Source: JAUWOY01 sp034431315 (GTDB taxonomy: Bacteria > Chloroflexota > Anaerolineae > VGOG01). Taken from it: DNA of 64,000 nucleotides. A model generated the notes under the pieces. That model was not told where the DNA came from, ran no database searches, and was given only the letters and a program-made list of their open reading frames with translations. This document shows, piece by piece, positions 1-7,714 of the stretch. Every line of letters starts with the position of its first letter. Position 1 is the first letter of the stretch. The stretch is from positions 1-64,000 of the forward strand of contig DAOUDK010000073.1 of NCBI GenBank assembly GCA_034431315.1, written 5' to 3'. The translations under genes and the position numbers were made by a program.

Positions 1-81
1 GTCCCAATGATGCCACAAATTGACGTTGAGCGCAAGAAATCGAGCGTGAGAGGAAAGAACAAAGTGCTATTCAATTGTTAA
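1..81 (+). other. possible 3' tail of an upstream gene
   Basis: An open frame enters from the window edge and ends at a TAA at 79-81, giving about 26 residues ending in KNKVLFNC. No family can be recognised and the frame could be chance. Bases 82-179 are AT-rich and show no gene. Confidence 0.2.
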
Positions 82-179
82 CTTGCCATAAGATCACATT
101 ATCCGATACACTCTACATCGGATTGAGAAAGGAACGAATTTCTTGCTCTTATCTGTTTTATTCCCGATCCGTTGTTGTC

Positions 180-563
180 TCACGAAAAACATCCCAACTG
201 ACATTGAGTGATCCTGATGTCCAGACTTTCAGCAGCCCTGGCCACATCAATCCGCTTCATCGTTAGCTCGTGGGCGATGTCCCAGATCGTGGCGCAAGGC
301 AACCCTCCCTCAACCATCCCAGCCCTAATCCTCGCCTCCAGTTCTTCTCCCACCTCCTGCGCTGGCTCCAGGGGTTTGCCCGCAGGGCCATAACCGAAGA
401 GGCCCAATTGGCAGCGGGAGATCTTGACCTTGAGCTCATCGGCCACCTCGCCCACCTGTTGGGGGCTGACCTCTAACCGCCGCGCGACTTTGAAGGCCGA
501 TGGACAAGGCAACCTGCCTTCGGTTAGCGATTCTTTGATTTGAACTGCTATTTCTTGATTCAT
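180..563 (-). CDS. small protein with duplicated LPC/CQLG Cys domain
   Basis: The 127-residue product is two copies of a domain of about 50 residues. Each copy has an LPC motif, a helix-turn-helix-like stretch (AFKVARRLEVSPQQVGEVAD in copy 1) and a CQLG motif, so there are two conserved Cys per copy that could bind metal or a redox group. The start at 563 is preferred over 602 because AAGGTGG lies about 7 bases before that ATG. The leader contains a likely molybdenum-cofactor riboswitch and a terminator, which suggests a role in molybdenum or tungsten enzyme biology. I recall similar LPC/CQLG proteins near molybdoenzyme genes but cannot verify this. No catalytic function is assigned. Confidence 0.7.
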   Translation of the reverse strand: MNQEIAVQIKESLTEGRLPCPSAFKVARRLEVSPQQVGEVADELKVKISRCQLGLFGYGPAGKPLEPAQEVGEELEARIRAGMVEGGLPCATIWDIAHELTMKRIDVARAAESLDIRITQCQLGCFS

Positions 564-582
564 CTTTTCCACCTTTCCCCAC

Positions 583-618
583 AAAAAATTCAGCGCCCCC
601 ATGGAAAGAGAGCGCTGA
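583..618 (-). terminator. intrinsic terminator, riboswitch expression platform
   Basis: Read on the minus strand, the arms TCAGCGC and GCGCTGA form a hairpin followed by six Ts. It lies between the riboswitch-like leader and the start of the Cys-domain gene, so it probably decides read-through. Confidence 0.65.
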
Positions 619-632
619 TGAAAAGTGACTCA

Positions 633-763
633 GTCCTCCTTTCCAATTGACGGGGGGCACGGACGTTTCCATCCGTACCGTTGGAATGCTCTGAACAAAT
701 GCAGGCACCCACTGCGGCCATGCGCCGTAGGCTTATCCAGCCCCTAGGTGGCATGACTCGGAG
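633..763 (-). promoter_or_regulatory. Moco (molybdenum cofactor) riboswitch-like RNA
   Basis: On the minus strand the leader has CTCC pairing with GGAG at its ends, and an outer helix CACCTA/TGGGTG enclosing two small hairpins (GGCT/AGCC and CGGC/GCCG). It then has GGTACGGA-TGGAAACG-TCCG, a CCCCCCGTC segment and TTGGAAAGGAG. The order and the 3' segment resemble the Moco RNA motif as I remember it from the E. coli moaA leader (CGCCTCCCGTA followed by CTGGAAAGGTG). A terminator follows directly. Which cofactor it senses (Mo or W) cannot be told. Confidence 0.65.
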
Positions 764-789
764 AACGAACTATGCAGTTGACTTTGCTG

Positions 790-874
790 GAATTTTGATA
801 TAAGCTCCAAGGCCCGTCCTCTGGCCGCCAAAAACGCACCCGGGGACGGGTGCTAGAGCCTTATATCAAAACTT
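790..874. repeat. imperfect inverted repeat downstream of tilS
   Basis: Arms 790-807 and 856-874 match as GAA(T/G)TTTTGATATAAG(G)CTC. A second inner stem, CCCGTCC/GGACGGG, lies between them, so the whole 85-bp segment can fold into one hairpin. It has no T-tract typical of a terminator and may be a small mobile repeat. The rest of 764-933 holds nothing else I can recognise. Confidence 0.5.
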
Positions 875-933
875 CAGTGACTTTGGTATTTTACACTCTT
901 TCAGCGAGAAGGTCAAACGAAGGTGAGCCCCGC

Positions 934-2415
934 TCAAGAGCTATCCACCGAGCGGAAGGCCAGATGCAGGACGCGCTCTGTTTCAGCGGTGATTTTGGCC
1001 CGTTCGTCAATGCGCCAGCCAGCCACCCAGACGATGTGCCGAGGCGAAGCTACAATGGGAACGGAACCCCGCAGCAAGCGCGGTATCTTGTGGTCAATCA
1101 TAAAGATGTGCAGGCTCTTCTCGTGGCCGCCCAGGCCCAAAGGCTGAAAACGATCGCCCAGGCCGCGCTGGCGCAGCACCAACTCCGGGCTCGTGCTATC
1201 GTAATCTAGAAAAGCCTGCCAGGGATTGGGATTGTCCAGGTGAGCCTGGCCAAACTCCCCCCGCTCAATGATGGCAGCCTCAAGACACCAGCCAGAATCG
1301 GGTAGCTCTGTGACCCCCGGCACTGCCACAGACAAGCTCTCCACAAAGAGAAGGGGCCAGTCCACTTCGGGCACGTAGCCCTCGTCGGCGACGGTGAAAT
1401 CGTGATAGCCAATGGAAAGCATCAGGCCCTGGGGCAAGGTGACCTGGGTTCCCGCTGGCTTGGCCCTCAAGGCCAACAGGGCGTTCTCAATGTGGATCCA
1501 GTTGATGTTGCGCAGAGACTTGCGCAGGCGATGGATGGCCTCCCGCAGGGTGGAACGCTGCTGGCTGGTGGACAAGGCCCGCCAGCGCTCCAGATCGAAG
1601 GCGATGGCCGCCCCCGATTCTGAGGAAACGACCACTGGCCAGACACGCTCCAGTTCGGCCTGCAAAAAGCTGTAGTCGGCGCCGATGACCTGAGCCGAAC
1701 GGCGCACCACCTCCCGGATGTTGGGGTTGTAGCTTTCAAGATAGGGGAGCAGCTCGTGGCGCAGTCGGTTGCGGTAATAGGTAGTGTCCAGGTTGGAGCG
1801 ATCAAAGCGGGGCTTCAAGCTGTGCTCCCGGCAGTAGGCCTCAATCTCGGCGCGAGTTGTCTCCAGCAGGGGGCGGATCAGTTGAAGGTGCGGGGGAGGG
1901 CGATCGGGCCAGGCGGCCTCCAGTCGCATCCCCCCCAGATCAGCCTGAGGCAACATTCCCCGCAGGCCGGCCAGCCCCGCCCCCCGCAGCCAGTGCATGA
2001 CGATGGTCTCCGTCTGGTCATCGGCGTTGTGGCCTACCGCGATTCTCCTCGCCCCGACCGCCTGGGCTACCTGGGCCAAGAACGAGTAGCGGGCCTGGCG
2101 GGCTGCTTCTTCAATGGCCAACTGGCTCTCCCTGGCCAACTGCGGTACGTCGCGGGCTCCGACGGTGACCGGTAATCCCCATTCCTCAGCCAGCCTGGCC
2201 ACGAAAGCCGCGTCCTCCTGCGACTCCAAGCCCCGGATGCGATGATCGAGGTGAGCCACGTGCAGCTCAATCCCGTAAACCTCACGCAAGCGGTTCAGGA
2301 CGTGCAGCAGGCAGAGGGAATCGGGGCCGCCGGAGACGCCGACCACCACCGTCCCACCCCCAGCCAGGAGACCACGTCGGTCAATGGCCTGGCGGACTTT
2401 CGATAGGACATCCAC
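934..2415 (-). CDS. tilS: tRNA(Ile)-lysidine synthase
   Basis: TilS modifies C34 of tRNA-Ile(CAU) to lysidine with ATP and lysine, in the cytoplasm, so that the tRNA reads AUA as isoleucine. The PP-loop SGGPDS is at residues 28-33, followed by the family's HLDHRIRG and GHNADDQTET segments, and the long C-terminal region matches the long (about 460-490 residue) form of the family. The start is GTG at 2415, whose G is shared with the TAG stop of the preceding gene, so the two are probably translationally coupled. Presence of TilS is relevant to the AUA-start question at mreD. Confidence 0.93.
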   Translation of the reverse strand: MDVLSKVRQAIDRRGLLAGGGTVVVGVSGGPDSLCLLHVLNRLREVYGIELHVAHLDHRIRGLESQEDAAFVARLAEEWGLPVTVGARDVPQLARESQLAIEEAARQARYSFLAQVAQAVGARRIAVGHNADDQTETIVMHWLRGAGLAGLRGMLPQADLGGMRLEAAWPDRPPPHLQLIRPLLETTRAEIEAYCREHSLKPRFDRSNLDTTYYRNRLRHELLPYLESYNPNIREVVRRSAQVIGADYSFLQAELERVWPVVVSSESGAAIAFDLERWRALSTSQQRSTLREAIHRLRKSLRNINWIHIENALLALRAKPAGTQVTLPQGLMLSIGYHDFTVADEGYVPEVDWPLLFVESLSVAVPGVTELPDSGWCLEAAIIERGEFGQAHLDNPNPWQAFLDYDSTSPELVLRQRGLGDRFQPLGLGGHEKSLHIFMIDHKIPRLLRGSVPIVASPRHIVWVAGWRIDERAKITAETERVLHLAFRSVDSS

Positions 2416-2666
2416 TATTCCACCTTGTACACCGTATCCCCTCGGCGTACCTTCTCCCCGACCTTGAGGCCGATCTCCTGACCCCGTTTAGCAGTCTCAA
2501 TATTCTGGTGCTCGATCTGCATGGAGCCCACGGCCTGCTCGAAGTCAGTAGTGGCCCCCTTGATGCGGACGGTGTCGCCCTGGCTCAAAGCAGCGGTGAC
2601 TTTGATGCCGGCCACGCCGATCTTGCCCCAATAGTGCGTTACCTCTCCGACCTTTTTCTCTGCCAT
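2415..2666 (-). CDS. EF-Tu domain II-like small protein
   Basis: This 83-residue protein is almost entirely a beta-barrel-like sequence resembling domain II of translation elongation factors: KVGEVTHYWGKIGVAGIKV, then LSQGDTVRIKG and a terminal RGDTVYKVE. Stand-alone proteins of this kind are usually annotated as translation elongation factor-like; their function is unknown to me. The ATG at 2666 is preferred over an in-frame start at 2681. It is the first gene of an operon with tilS, with a strong promoter upstream that is divergent from mreB. Confidence 0.75.
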   Translation of the reverse strand: MAEKKVGEVTHYWGKIGVAGIKVTAALSQGDTVRIKGATTDFEQAVGSMQIEHQNIETAKRGQEIGLKVGEKVRRGDTVYKVE

Positions 2667-2714
2667 CGTATTACCTCCCATTACCTCATTGCCCCATTGA
2701 CCTGTTGCTTTCCC

Positions 2715-2743
2715 ATTCTACCGCACCATTGACCTTTTGTCAA
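2715..2743 (-). promoter_or_regulatory. promoter for EF-like gene and tilS
   Basis: Minus-strand TTGACA (2738-2743), a 17-base spacer and TAGAAT (2715-2720) form a near-consensus housekeeping promoter. It lies just 2 bases from the -35 box of the divergent mreB promoter. Confidence 0.65.
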
Positions 2744-2745
2744 CT

Positions 2746-2773
2746 TTGTCAATTACGTGATTTGTGGTATAAT
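2746..2773 (+). promoter_or_regulatory. promoter of the mreBCD operon
   Basis: TTGTCA (2746-2751), a 16-base spacer and TATAAT (2768-2773), with an extended -10 TGG. This GTGGTATAAT form recurs before other genes in the window. Confidence 0.7.
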
Positions 2774-2833
2774 TTGGATAGTTTGGGACATAGAGCATTA
2801 GACCATCAGCATTAGCCAACAGGAGGATAATAA

Positions 2834-3877
2834 GTGTTTAATCCACTAAACGCCCTTTTGGGCCTGTTTTCCCTGGACATCGGCATAGACCTGGGCACAG
2901 CTAACACCCTGGTGAACGTGCGCGGAAAGGGCATCATCATCAACGAGCCGTCCTGGGTAGCCATTGAAAAGAAAACCAGGAAGGTACTGGCCATCGGCAG
3001 TGAAGCCAAGGAGATGGTGGGGCGCACCCCAGCCAACATCGTGGCCATCCGCCCCCTGCGCGATGGCGTTATATCCGACTTCGACATCACCGAGAAGATG
3101 ATCCACTACTTTATTGGGAAAGTGCACGACCACGTGATCCTGCCCATTCCCCGCCCCAGAGTGGTGGTCGGCATCCCCAATGGCTGCACCGAGGTAGAAA
3201 AGCGAGCCGCCTACGACGCCACTATCTCGGCCGGGGCTCGCGAGGCCTACCTTATCGAAGAGCCAATGGCCGCTGCGCTGGGAGCAGGATTGCCTATCAC
3301 CGAGGCCATGGGCAGCATGATCGTAGACGTCGGGGGTGGCACGACAGAGGTGGCCATCTTTGCCCTGGGGGGGATCGTGGTCAGCCGTTCAATTCGCGTG
3401 GCTGGCGACGAGATGGACGAGGACATAATTCAATATGCTCGCCAGAAGTACAACATCCTGATTGGCGAGCGGACGGCCGAACAGGTCAAGATCGAAATAG
3501 GTTCCGCCTATCCCCTGCCTGAGGAAATGACCACTATCCTGCGAGGGCGCAACCTCATCACCGGCCTGCCGCAAGCCATCGAGGTGAGTAGTATAGAGAT
3601 CAGAGAAGCGCTATCCAGTTCCGTGAACCTCATTGTAGACACAGTCAAAGATGCCCTCGACGAAACCCCCCCTGAACTGGTGGCCGACCTGATGGAGCAA
3701 GGCGTCGCCCTGGCTGGCGGCGTGGGTCAATTGCGGGGCCTGGCCGAACGGCTGTCCGACGAAACGAAGATGAACGTATACGTAGCCGACGATCCGATGA
3801 CCTGCGTGGCCCGTGGAGCAGGCCTGGTGTTAGAGGATTTGGACAGATTGAGCAAGATCCTGGCCAGCCTGGACTAA
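2834..3877 (+). CDS. mreB: rod shape-determining protein MreB
   Basis: MreB is the bacterial actin that guides the elongation machinery along the inner membrane. The 347-residue product has phosphate-1 loop DIGIDLGTANTLV near the N-terminus, IVDVGGGTTEVA (phosphate 2) and GGVGQLRGL in the C-terminal lobe, and is full length. The start is GTG at 2834, 8 bases after AGGAGG. It heads the operon mreB-mreC-mreD-PBP2, the usual elongasome order. Confidence 0.96.
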   Translation: MFNPLNALLGLFSLDIGIDLGTANTLVNVRGKGIIINEPSWVAIEKKTRKVLAIGSEAKEMVGRTPANIVAIRPLRDGVISDFDITEKMIHYFIGKVHDHVILPIPRPRVVVGIPNGCTEVEKRAAYDATISAGAREAYLIEEPMAAALGAGLPITEAMGSMIVDVGGGTTEVAIFALGGIVVSRSIRVAGDEMDEDIIQYARQKYNILIGERTAEQVKIEIGSAYPLPEEMTTILRGRNLITGLPQAIEVSSIEIREALSSSVNLIVDTVKDALDETPPELVADLMEQGVALAGGVGQLRGLAERLSDETKMNVYVADDPMTCVARGAGLVLEDLDRLSKILASLD

Positions 3878-3940
3878 TAGAGAAACCGGTCACGGCTGAC
3901 AACACGTGTCCTGGACGGACAGTACAGGGTCGAGCGCTCG

Positions 3941-3958
3941 TGTTGAGCTTGTCGAAAC
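3941..3958. repeat. degenerate copy of the 24-bp dispersed element
   Basis: TGTTGAGCTTGTCGAAACA between mreB and mreC resembles the TGTCCTGAGCTTGTCGAAGG element found at several other places in the window, with a few changed bases. Confidence 0.5.
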
Positions 3959-3974
3959 AAAGGAGTGAGCTCTG

Positions 3975-4820
3975 GTGAAGCGTCTGCCAACCAGGTCCAC
4001 GGTGTTAATCATCCTCATCCTGCTGAGCCTGGCCGCAATTGCCCTGGATCAGAACGAAGACTTGCAACCCATTGAAGATTTAGCACTGCGCTTCGTGGTC
4101 CCCATTCAAGGAAAACTAACCTCCCTGACCAACAGGATCACAGACTTGACCCAGACTACGCAAGATATCAGAGAGCTGCACCGCCGCAACGAGGAGTTGC
4201 AAGGCCTGGCCGATAGCCTGATGATCGAGAACGTGCGTCTGAAGGAGATCGAGTCCGAGAACGAGACCTTGCGCAGGCTGCTAGGCTTCACCCAGGCCAA
4301 CCCCACCCACAGTTACAAAGCAGCTGAGGTAAAGGGTCGGGTCATTGGCCGCGACCCCAGCAACTTCCTAAGCTATCTCACCATTGACTCAGGCTCCCAG
4401 CAGGGAATCGAAAAGGGCATGCCAGTGGTCACCGAGCGGGGGCTGGTGGGGCGCATCACCGACGTAGGCTCCAACTGGGCTAAAGTGATGCTGATCATTG
4501 ATCCCTCCAGCTCCGTGAACGCTCTCATCCAGACCTCCCGGGCCACGGGGGTGGTAGAGGGTCAGGTCGGCAGGAGCCTGGCGATGAAGTACATCCCCCA
4601 GGGGGAGACGGTCAATGTCAACGACATAGTCCTCACCTCCGGTCTGGGTGGCAACTTCCCCAAAAAGCTGATCATCGGCCAGATCACAGCCGTCCACCAG
4701 CGCGACATTGAGATGTTTCAGCAGGCCGACATTCGTCCCACCGTGGATTTCAACAACCTGGAGATAGTCCTGGTCATCACCAACTTCTTACCGGCTGATT
4801 TTGAGAGGCTGGTCCCCTAA
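3975..4820 (+). CDS. mreC: rod shape-determining protein MreC
   Basis: MreC links MreB to the periplasmic cell-wall synthases. The 281-residue product has an N-terminal membrane segment (VLIILILLSLAAIALDQ), a coiled coil at about residues 45-95, and the family's beta domain (DSGSQQGIEKGMPVVTERG, later LTSGLGGNFPKKLIIG). The start is GTG at 3975 with AGGAG upstream. Its distance to mreD is unusual (about 390 bases) because a toxin-antitoxin remnant lies between them. Confidence 0.94.
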   Translation: MKRLPTRSTVLIILILLSLAAIALDQNEDLQPIEDLALRFVVPIQGKLTSLTNRITDLTQTTQDIRELHRRNEELQGLADSLMIENVRLKEIESENETLRRLLGFTQANPTHSYKAAEVKGRVIGRDPSNFLSYLTIDSGSQQGIEKGMPVVTERGLVGRITDVGSNWAKVMLIIDPSSSVNALIQTSRATGVVEGQVGRSLAMKYIPQGETVNVNDIVLTSGLGGNFPKKLIIGQITAVHQRDIEMFQQADIRPTVDFNNLEIVLVITNFLPADFERLVP

Positions 4821-4841
4821 GAAGCAGTGCAAAGTTGAGAT

Positions 4842-5009
4842 ATGAAACCCAAAGTCTATCTTGAAACGTCAATTATCAGTTACTTGACCTCGCGCCCTAG
4901 CCGTGATTTGATTGTTGCAGCAAGAGCTACTGGAGGAATAGAAAATGTGGCAAGATCCAATTGTCGCGGAAGTACGTCAAGCGCGAGAAGCCCATGCAAC
5001 ACAGTTTAA
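4842..5009 (+). pseudogene. PIN-domain toxin remnant
   Basis: From the ATG at 4842 the first 27 codons read MKPKVYLETSIISYLTSRPS followed by RDLIVAA, the N-terminus of a VapC-like PIN RNase family. The frame then continues for 28 unrelated codons to a stop at 5009. The rest of the roughly 130-residue PIN domain, including the other acidic metal-binding residues, is missing. The simplest reading is an internal deletion that fused the toxin start to the upstream region of its partner gene. Confidence 0.6.
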
Positions 5010-5139
5010 CTTTGATTTGCAAGCTATTTACCGCGCCTTGAAAGCGCAAGAAAAACAAGGCCAACGTAAGAAAGCCTCATTCGCTCCCAAGCGTATTCCA
5101 TCCATTAAGATGGCAATGAAGCCGGCTTTAGCGGTTTAA
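4945..5139 (+). CDS. orphan partner of a deleted PIN toxin
   Basis: The 64-residue product begins MWQDPIVAEVRQAREAHATQ and continues with a FNFDLQAIYRALKAQE segment and a basic tail. I know this type of small protein as one commonly encoded next to PIN-domain genes, which fits an antitoxin or accessory role. It has its own Shine-Dalgarno (GGAGG at 4932-4936). Its toxin is reduced to a fragment that it overlaps in another frame, so it is probably a non-functional leftover. Confidence 0.55.
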   Translation: MWQDPIVAEVRQAREAHATQFNFDLQAIYRALKAQEKQGQRKKASFAPKRIPSIKMAMKPALAV

Positions 5140-5207
5140 GATATGGGAAGCTGGGGCACGCGGTAACGTTAGGACGAACCGCTAACGTCTAATCGAGGTG
5201 AGTCGCC

Positions 5208-5708
5208 ATAAACATTTACGCCACTATCCTGCTGCTAATCGCCACCGTGATAATACAAACGACAGCGATGCCCCATCTGACCATCATGGGCGTGAAGCCC
5301 GACCTCATGCTCCTGATGGTGATCTCCTGGAGCCTCTTGCGAGGAGCACAAGAGGGCGTGATTTGGGCCTTGGTCGGAGGAATGGGATTGGACCTGGTCT
5401 CAGGCGCTCCCTTCGGAACCTCTACGGTGATCCTCGTGGCCCTCAGTTTGGTGGCCGGCCTGGGAGAGTTGAGCGTCTTCCGTACCCACCTCGCCCTGCC
5501 CCTGATCGCGACTTTAATTGCTACCCTGGCCTACGACCTATTCTTCCTCCTCCTGCTGCACATGCAGGGCTGTTCGATAGCCTGGGCAGACAGCCTGATC
5601 AAAGTGGTGCTGCCCTCCACTTTGTTCAATGTACTGTTGGTGCCTTTCGTCTACAAAGCCCTGTATTGGCTCCACCGTAAGACAGGGCGAGAAGAGATGG
5701 CCTGGTGA
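5208..5708 (+). CDS. mreD: rod shape-determining protein MreD, possible AUA start
   Basis: MreD is the small multipass membrane partner of MreC in cell elongation. The frame is very hydrophobic, with LLMVISWSLLRGAQEGVIWA and a DLVSGAPFGT segment typical of MreD. The first ordinary start is GTG at 5247, which cuts into the first membrane helix. In-frame codons from 5208 (ATA AAC ATT TAC) supply the missing helix (NIYATILLLIATVIIQTTA) and sit 6 bases after GAGGTGA, while a stop lies at 5199. So translation may begin at AUA 5208 (166 residues), or at GTG 5247 with a shortened N-terminus. Confidence 0.85.
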   Translation: MNIYATILLLIATVIIQTTAMPHLTIMGVKPDLMLLMVISWSLLRGAQEGVIWALVGGMGLDLVSGAPFGTSTVILVALSLVAGLGELSVFRTHLALPLIATLIATLAYDLFFLLLLHMQGCSIAWADSLIKVVLPSTLFNVLLVPFVYKALYWLHRKTGREEMAW

Positions 5709-5724
5709 GATATCGAGGAAAAGG

Positions 5725-7707
5725 ATGAGACCATCACCCGATCTTAGCCTCAAAAGAAGACTCTGGGCCTTTCGTGGCATCGTCATCCTGGTCTTCCTGA
5801 TCTTTGCCTTTCAGATGTGGCGGCTGCAGATCGTCGAAGGCGAGCACTATCGAACGTTGGCCGACCGCAACCGCTTCCGCCTGGTGCCCACCGAGGCCGC
5901 CCGCGGCGTCATCTACGACCGCCACGGGCGCATCCTGGTACAGAACATCCCCAGCTTCGCCGTCACTATAATCCCAGCCTATTTGCCCGAGGATGAGCAG
6001 GAGGAAATGGCCATCTTCTCCCGGCTATCGGCGCTGCTCGAGATTCCCGCCAGCACGGCGACCGCTTCTGCCGGCCTCTTCTCCCCCCAACGAGGCATCA
6101 AAGAGATGGTGGACGAAGCGCGCGATACCGCCCCTTATCGTCCCCTCACCCTCAAGACTAACGTAGACCGAGACACTGTCTTCATCATCGAAGAGGAGCA
6201 CCTGGACCTGCCTGGCGTGCTCATTGAGATAGACCCCATCCGCCAGTACCCCAGCGGGAACCTGATTTCCCACATCATCGGCTACATGGGGTACATCCCT
6301 GGCGAGCAGGCGGAGACCTATGCAGCGCGAGGCTACGACCCCAACAATGACAGGGTGGGGCTGACTGGCGTGGAGCTGACTTTCGAGGAGGAACTGCGCG
6401 GCAGCAAGGGGTACCAATATAGCGAGGTGGACGTAGCCGGGCGCGAGGTCAGAGTGGTGGGAGATCCCCAGCCCCCCCTGCTGGGCTACAACCTGATCCT
6501 GACTATTGACCTGGACCTGCAACAGTTCACGGAGGACGCCCTGCGCCAGGGCATGGAAAAAGCTGAGTCCGCCTTCGGCGAGGTCAGTCGAGTCGAAAGC
6601 GGCGTGGCCATCGTCATGAATCCCCAAACCGGCGAGATTCTGAGCTTCGTCTCCCTTCCCAGTTATGACAACAATCTGTTTGCCAGCGGCATCTCCCAGG
6701 AGGATTGGGCCCAGTTGATAGAAGATCCCGGAAGACCTTTGGTCAACCACGCCATCAGCGGCCAATATCCGCCGGGCTCTGTTTTCAAGATCGTCCCCGC
6801 CGCCGCTGCCCTGGAGGAAGGTGTTGTAAACAGGAGGACAGCTCTGACTTGCCAGGGCACCCTCTGGCTGCCCAACAAGTACTTCCCCGACGATCCTGAG
6901 TTAGCCCAACAATTTTACTGCTGGATCCACAAGTATGATCGAGGCCACGGGCCACTAAACATCATCCAGGCCATCGCTCACTCCTGTGACATCTTCTTCT
7001 ATCAAATCACGGGAGGCCTCGAAGAGTTCCAGGGCCTGGGGCTGGAACGACTGAATGAATATGCCCACTCTTTCGGACTGGGCCAACCGACGGGCATTGA
7101 TCTCCCGGGGGAGGAATCTGGCCTGGTGCCCACCAAAAAATGGAAGCGACTCAACTATGCCGAGGGCTGGGCTACTGGCGACACTTACAACGTAGCCATC
7201 GGCCAGGGCTTTATCCTGGTCACCCCCCTGCAACTTCTGAACGCCACCGCAGCAGTGGCCAACGGGGGGACGCTCTACCGCCCCCAGATCGTCTACCAGG
7301 TGACCGACGCAGATGGCCAGGTGATCCGGCCTTTCACCCCAGAGGTGCTCGGCCAGGTGCCCGTCTCGGAGGAAAACCTGGCCCTGGTTCGCGAGGGACT
7401 GCGGGCGGCCGTTGAATGGGGCACCGGCCGGGGGGCCAACCTGGAGGGGATAGAGGTGGCCGGCAAGACGGGCACTGCTGAGTATCCTGGCCCCCCCATT
7501 GACGATGAAGGACATCTGCCCACCCATGCCTGGTTCACGGCCTTCGCCCCCGCTGAGGAACCGGAGATCGCCCTGCTGGTCTTCGTCGCTGGTGGTGGCG
7601 AGGGGTCGGCCACCGCCGTGCCCATCGCCGTCGAGATCCTGCGCTACTATTTCGGTATACCCGAACCACAGCCAACGCCAACCCCGGAATCTGATTCAAC
7701 GGAGTAA
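5725..7707 (+). CDS. mrdA: penicillin-binding protein 2 (peptidoglycan transpeptidase)
   Basis: This is the elongation-specific class B PBP that cross-links peptidoglycan outside the membrane. The order is a short cytoplasmic tail, one membrane anchor (IVILVFLIFAFQMW), a dimerisation domain and the transpeptidase domain. The active serine lies in SVFK (S352, K355), followed by HSCD (second motif) and KTG at 581-583. The ATG at 5725 with GAGGAAAAGG upstream fits better than an earlier in-frame ATG inside mreD. The C-terminus ends in a short Pro/Thr tail. No rodA lies in the window. Confidence 0.94.
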   Translation: MRPSPDLSLKRRLWAFRGIVILVFLIFAFQMWRLQIVEGEHYRTLADRNRFRLVPTEAARGVIYDRHGRILVQNIPSFAVTIIPAYLPEDEQEEMAIFSRLSALLEIPASTATASAGLFSPQRGIKEMVDEARDTAPYRPLTLKTNVDRDTVFIIEEEHLDLPGVLIEIDPIRQYPSGNLISHIIGYMGYIPGEQAETYAARGYDPNNDRVGLTGVELTFEEELRGSKGYQYSEVDVAGREVRVVGDPQPPLLGYNLILTIDLDLQQFTEDALRQGMEKAESAFGEVSRVESGVAIVMNPQTGEILSFVSLPSYDNNLFASGISQEDWAQLIEDPGRPLVNHAISGQYPPGSVFKIVPAAAALEEGVVNRRTALTCQGTLWLPNKYFPDDPELAQQFYCWIHKYDRGHGPLNIIQAIAHSCDIFFYQITGGLEEFQGLGLERLNEYAHSFGLGQPTGIDLPGEESGLVPTKKWKRLNYAEGWATGDTYNVAIGQGFILVTPLQLLNATAAVANGGTLYRPQIVYQVTDADGQVIRPFTPEVLGQVPVSEENLALVREGLRAAVEWGTGRGANLEGIEVAGKTGTAEYPGPPIDDEGHLPTHAWFTAFAPAEEPEIALLVFVAGGGEGSATAVPIAVEILRYYFGIPEPQPTPTPESDSTE

Positions 7708-7714
7708 AGCTATC

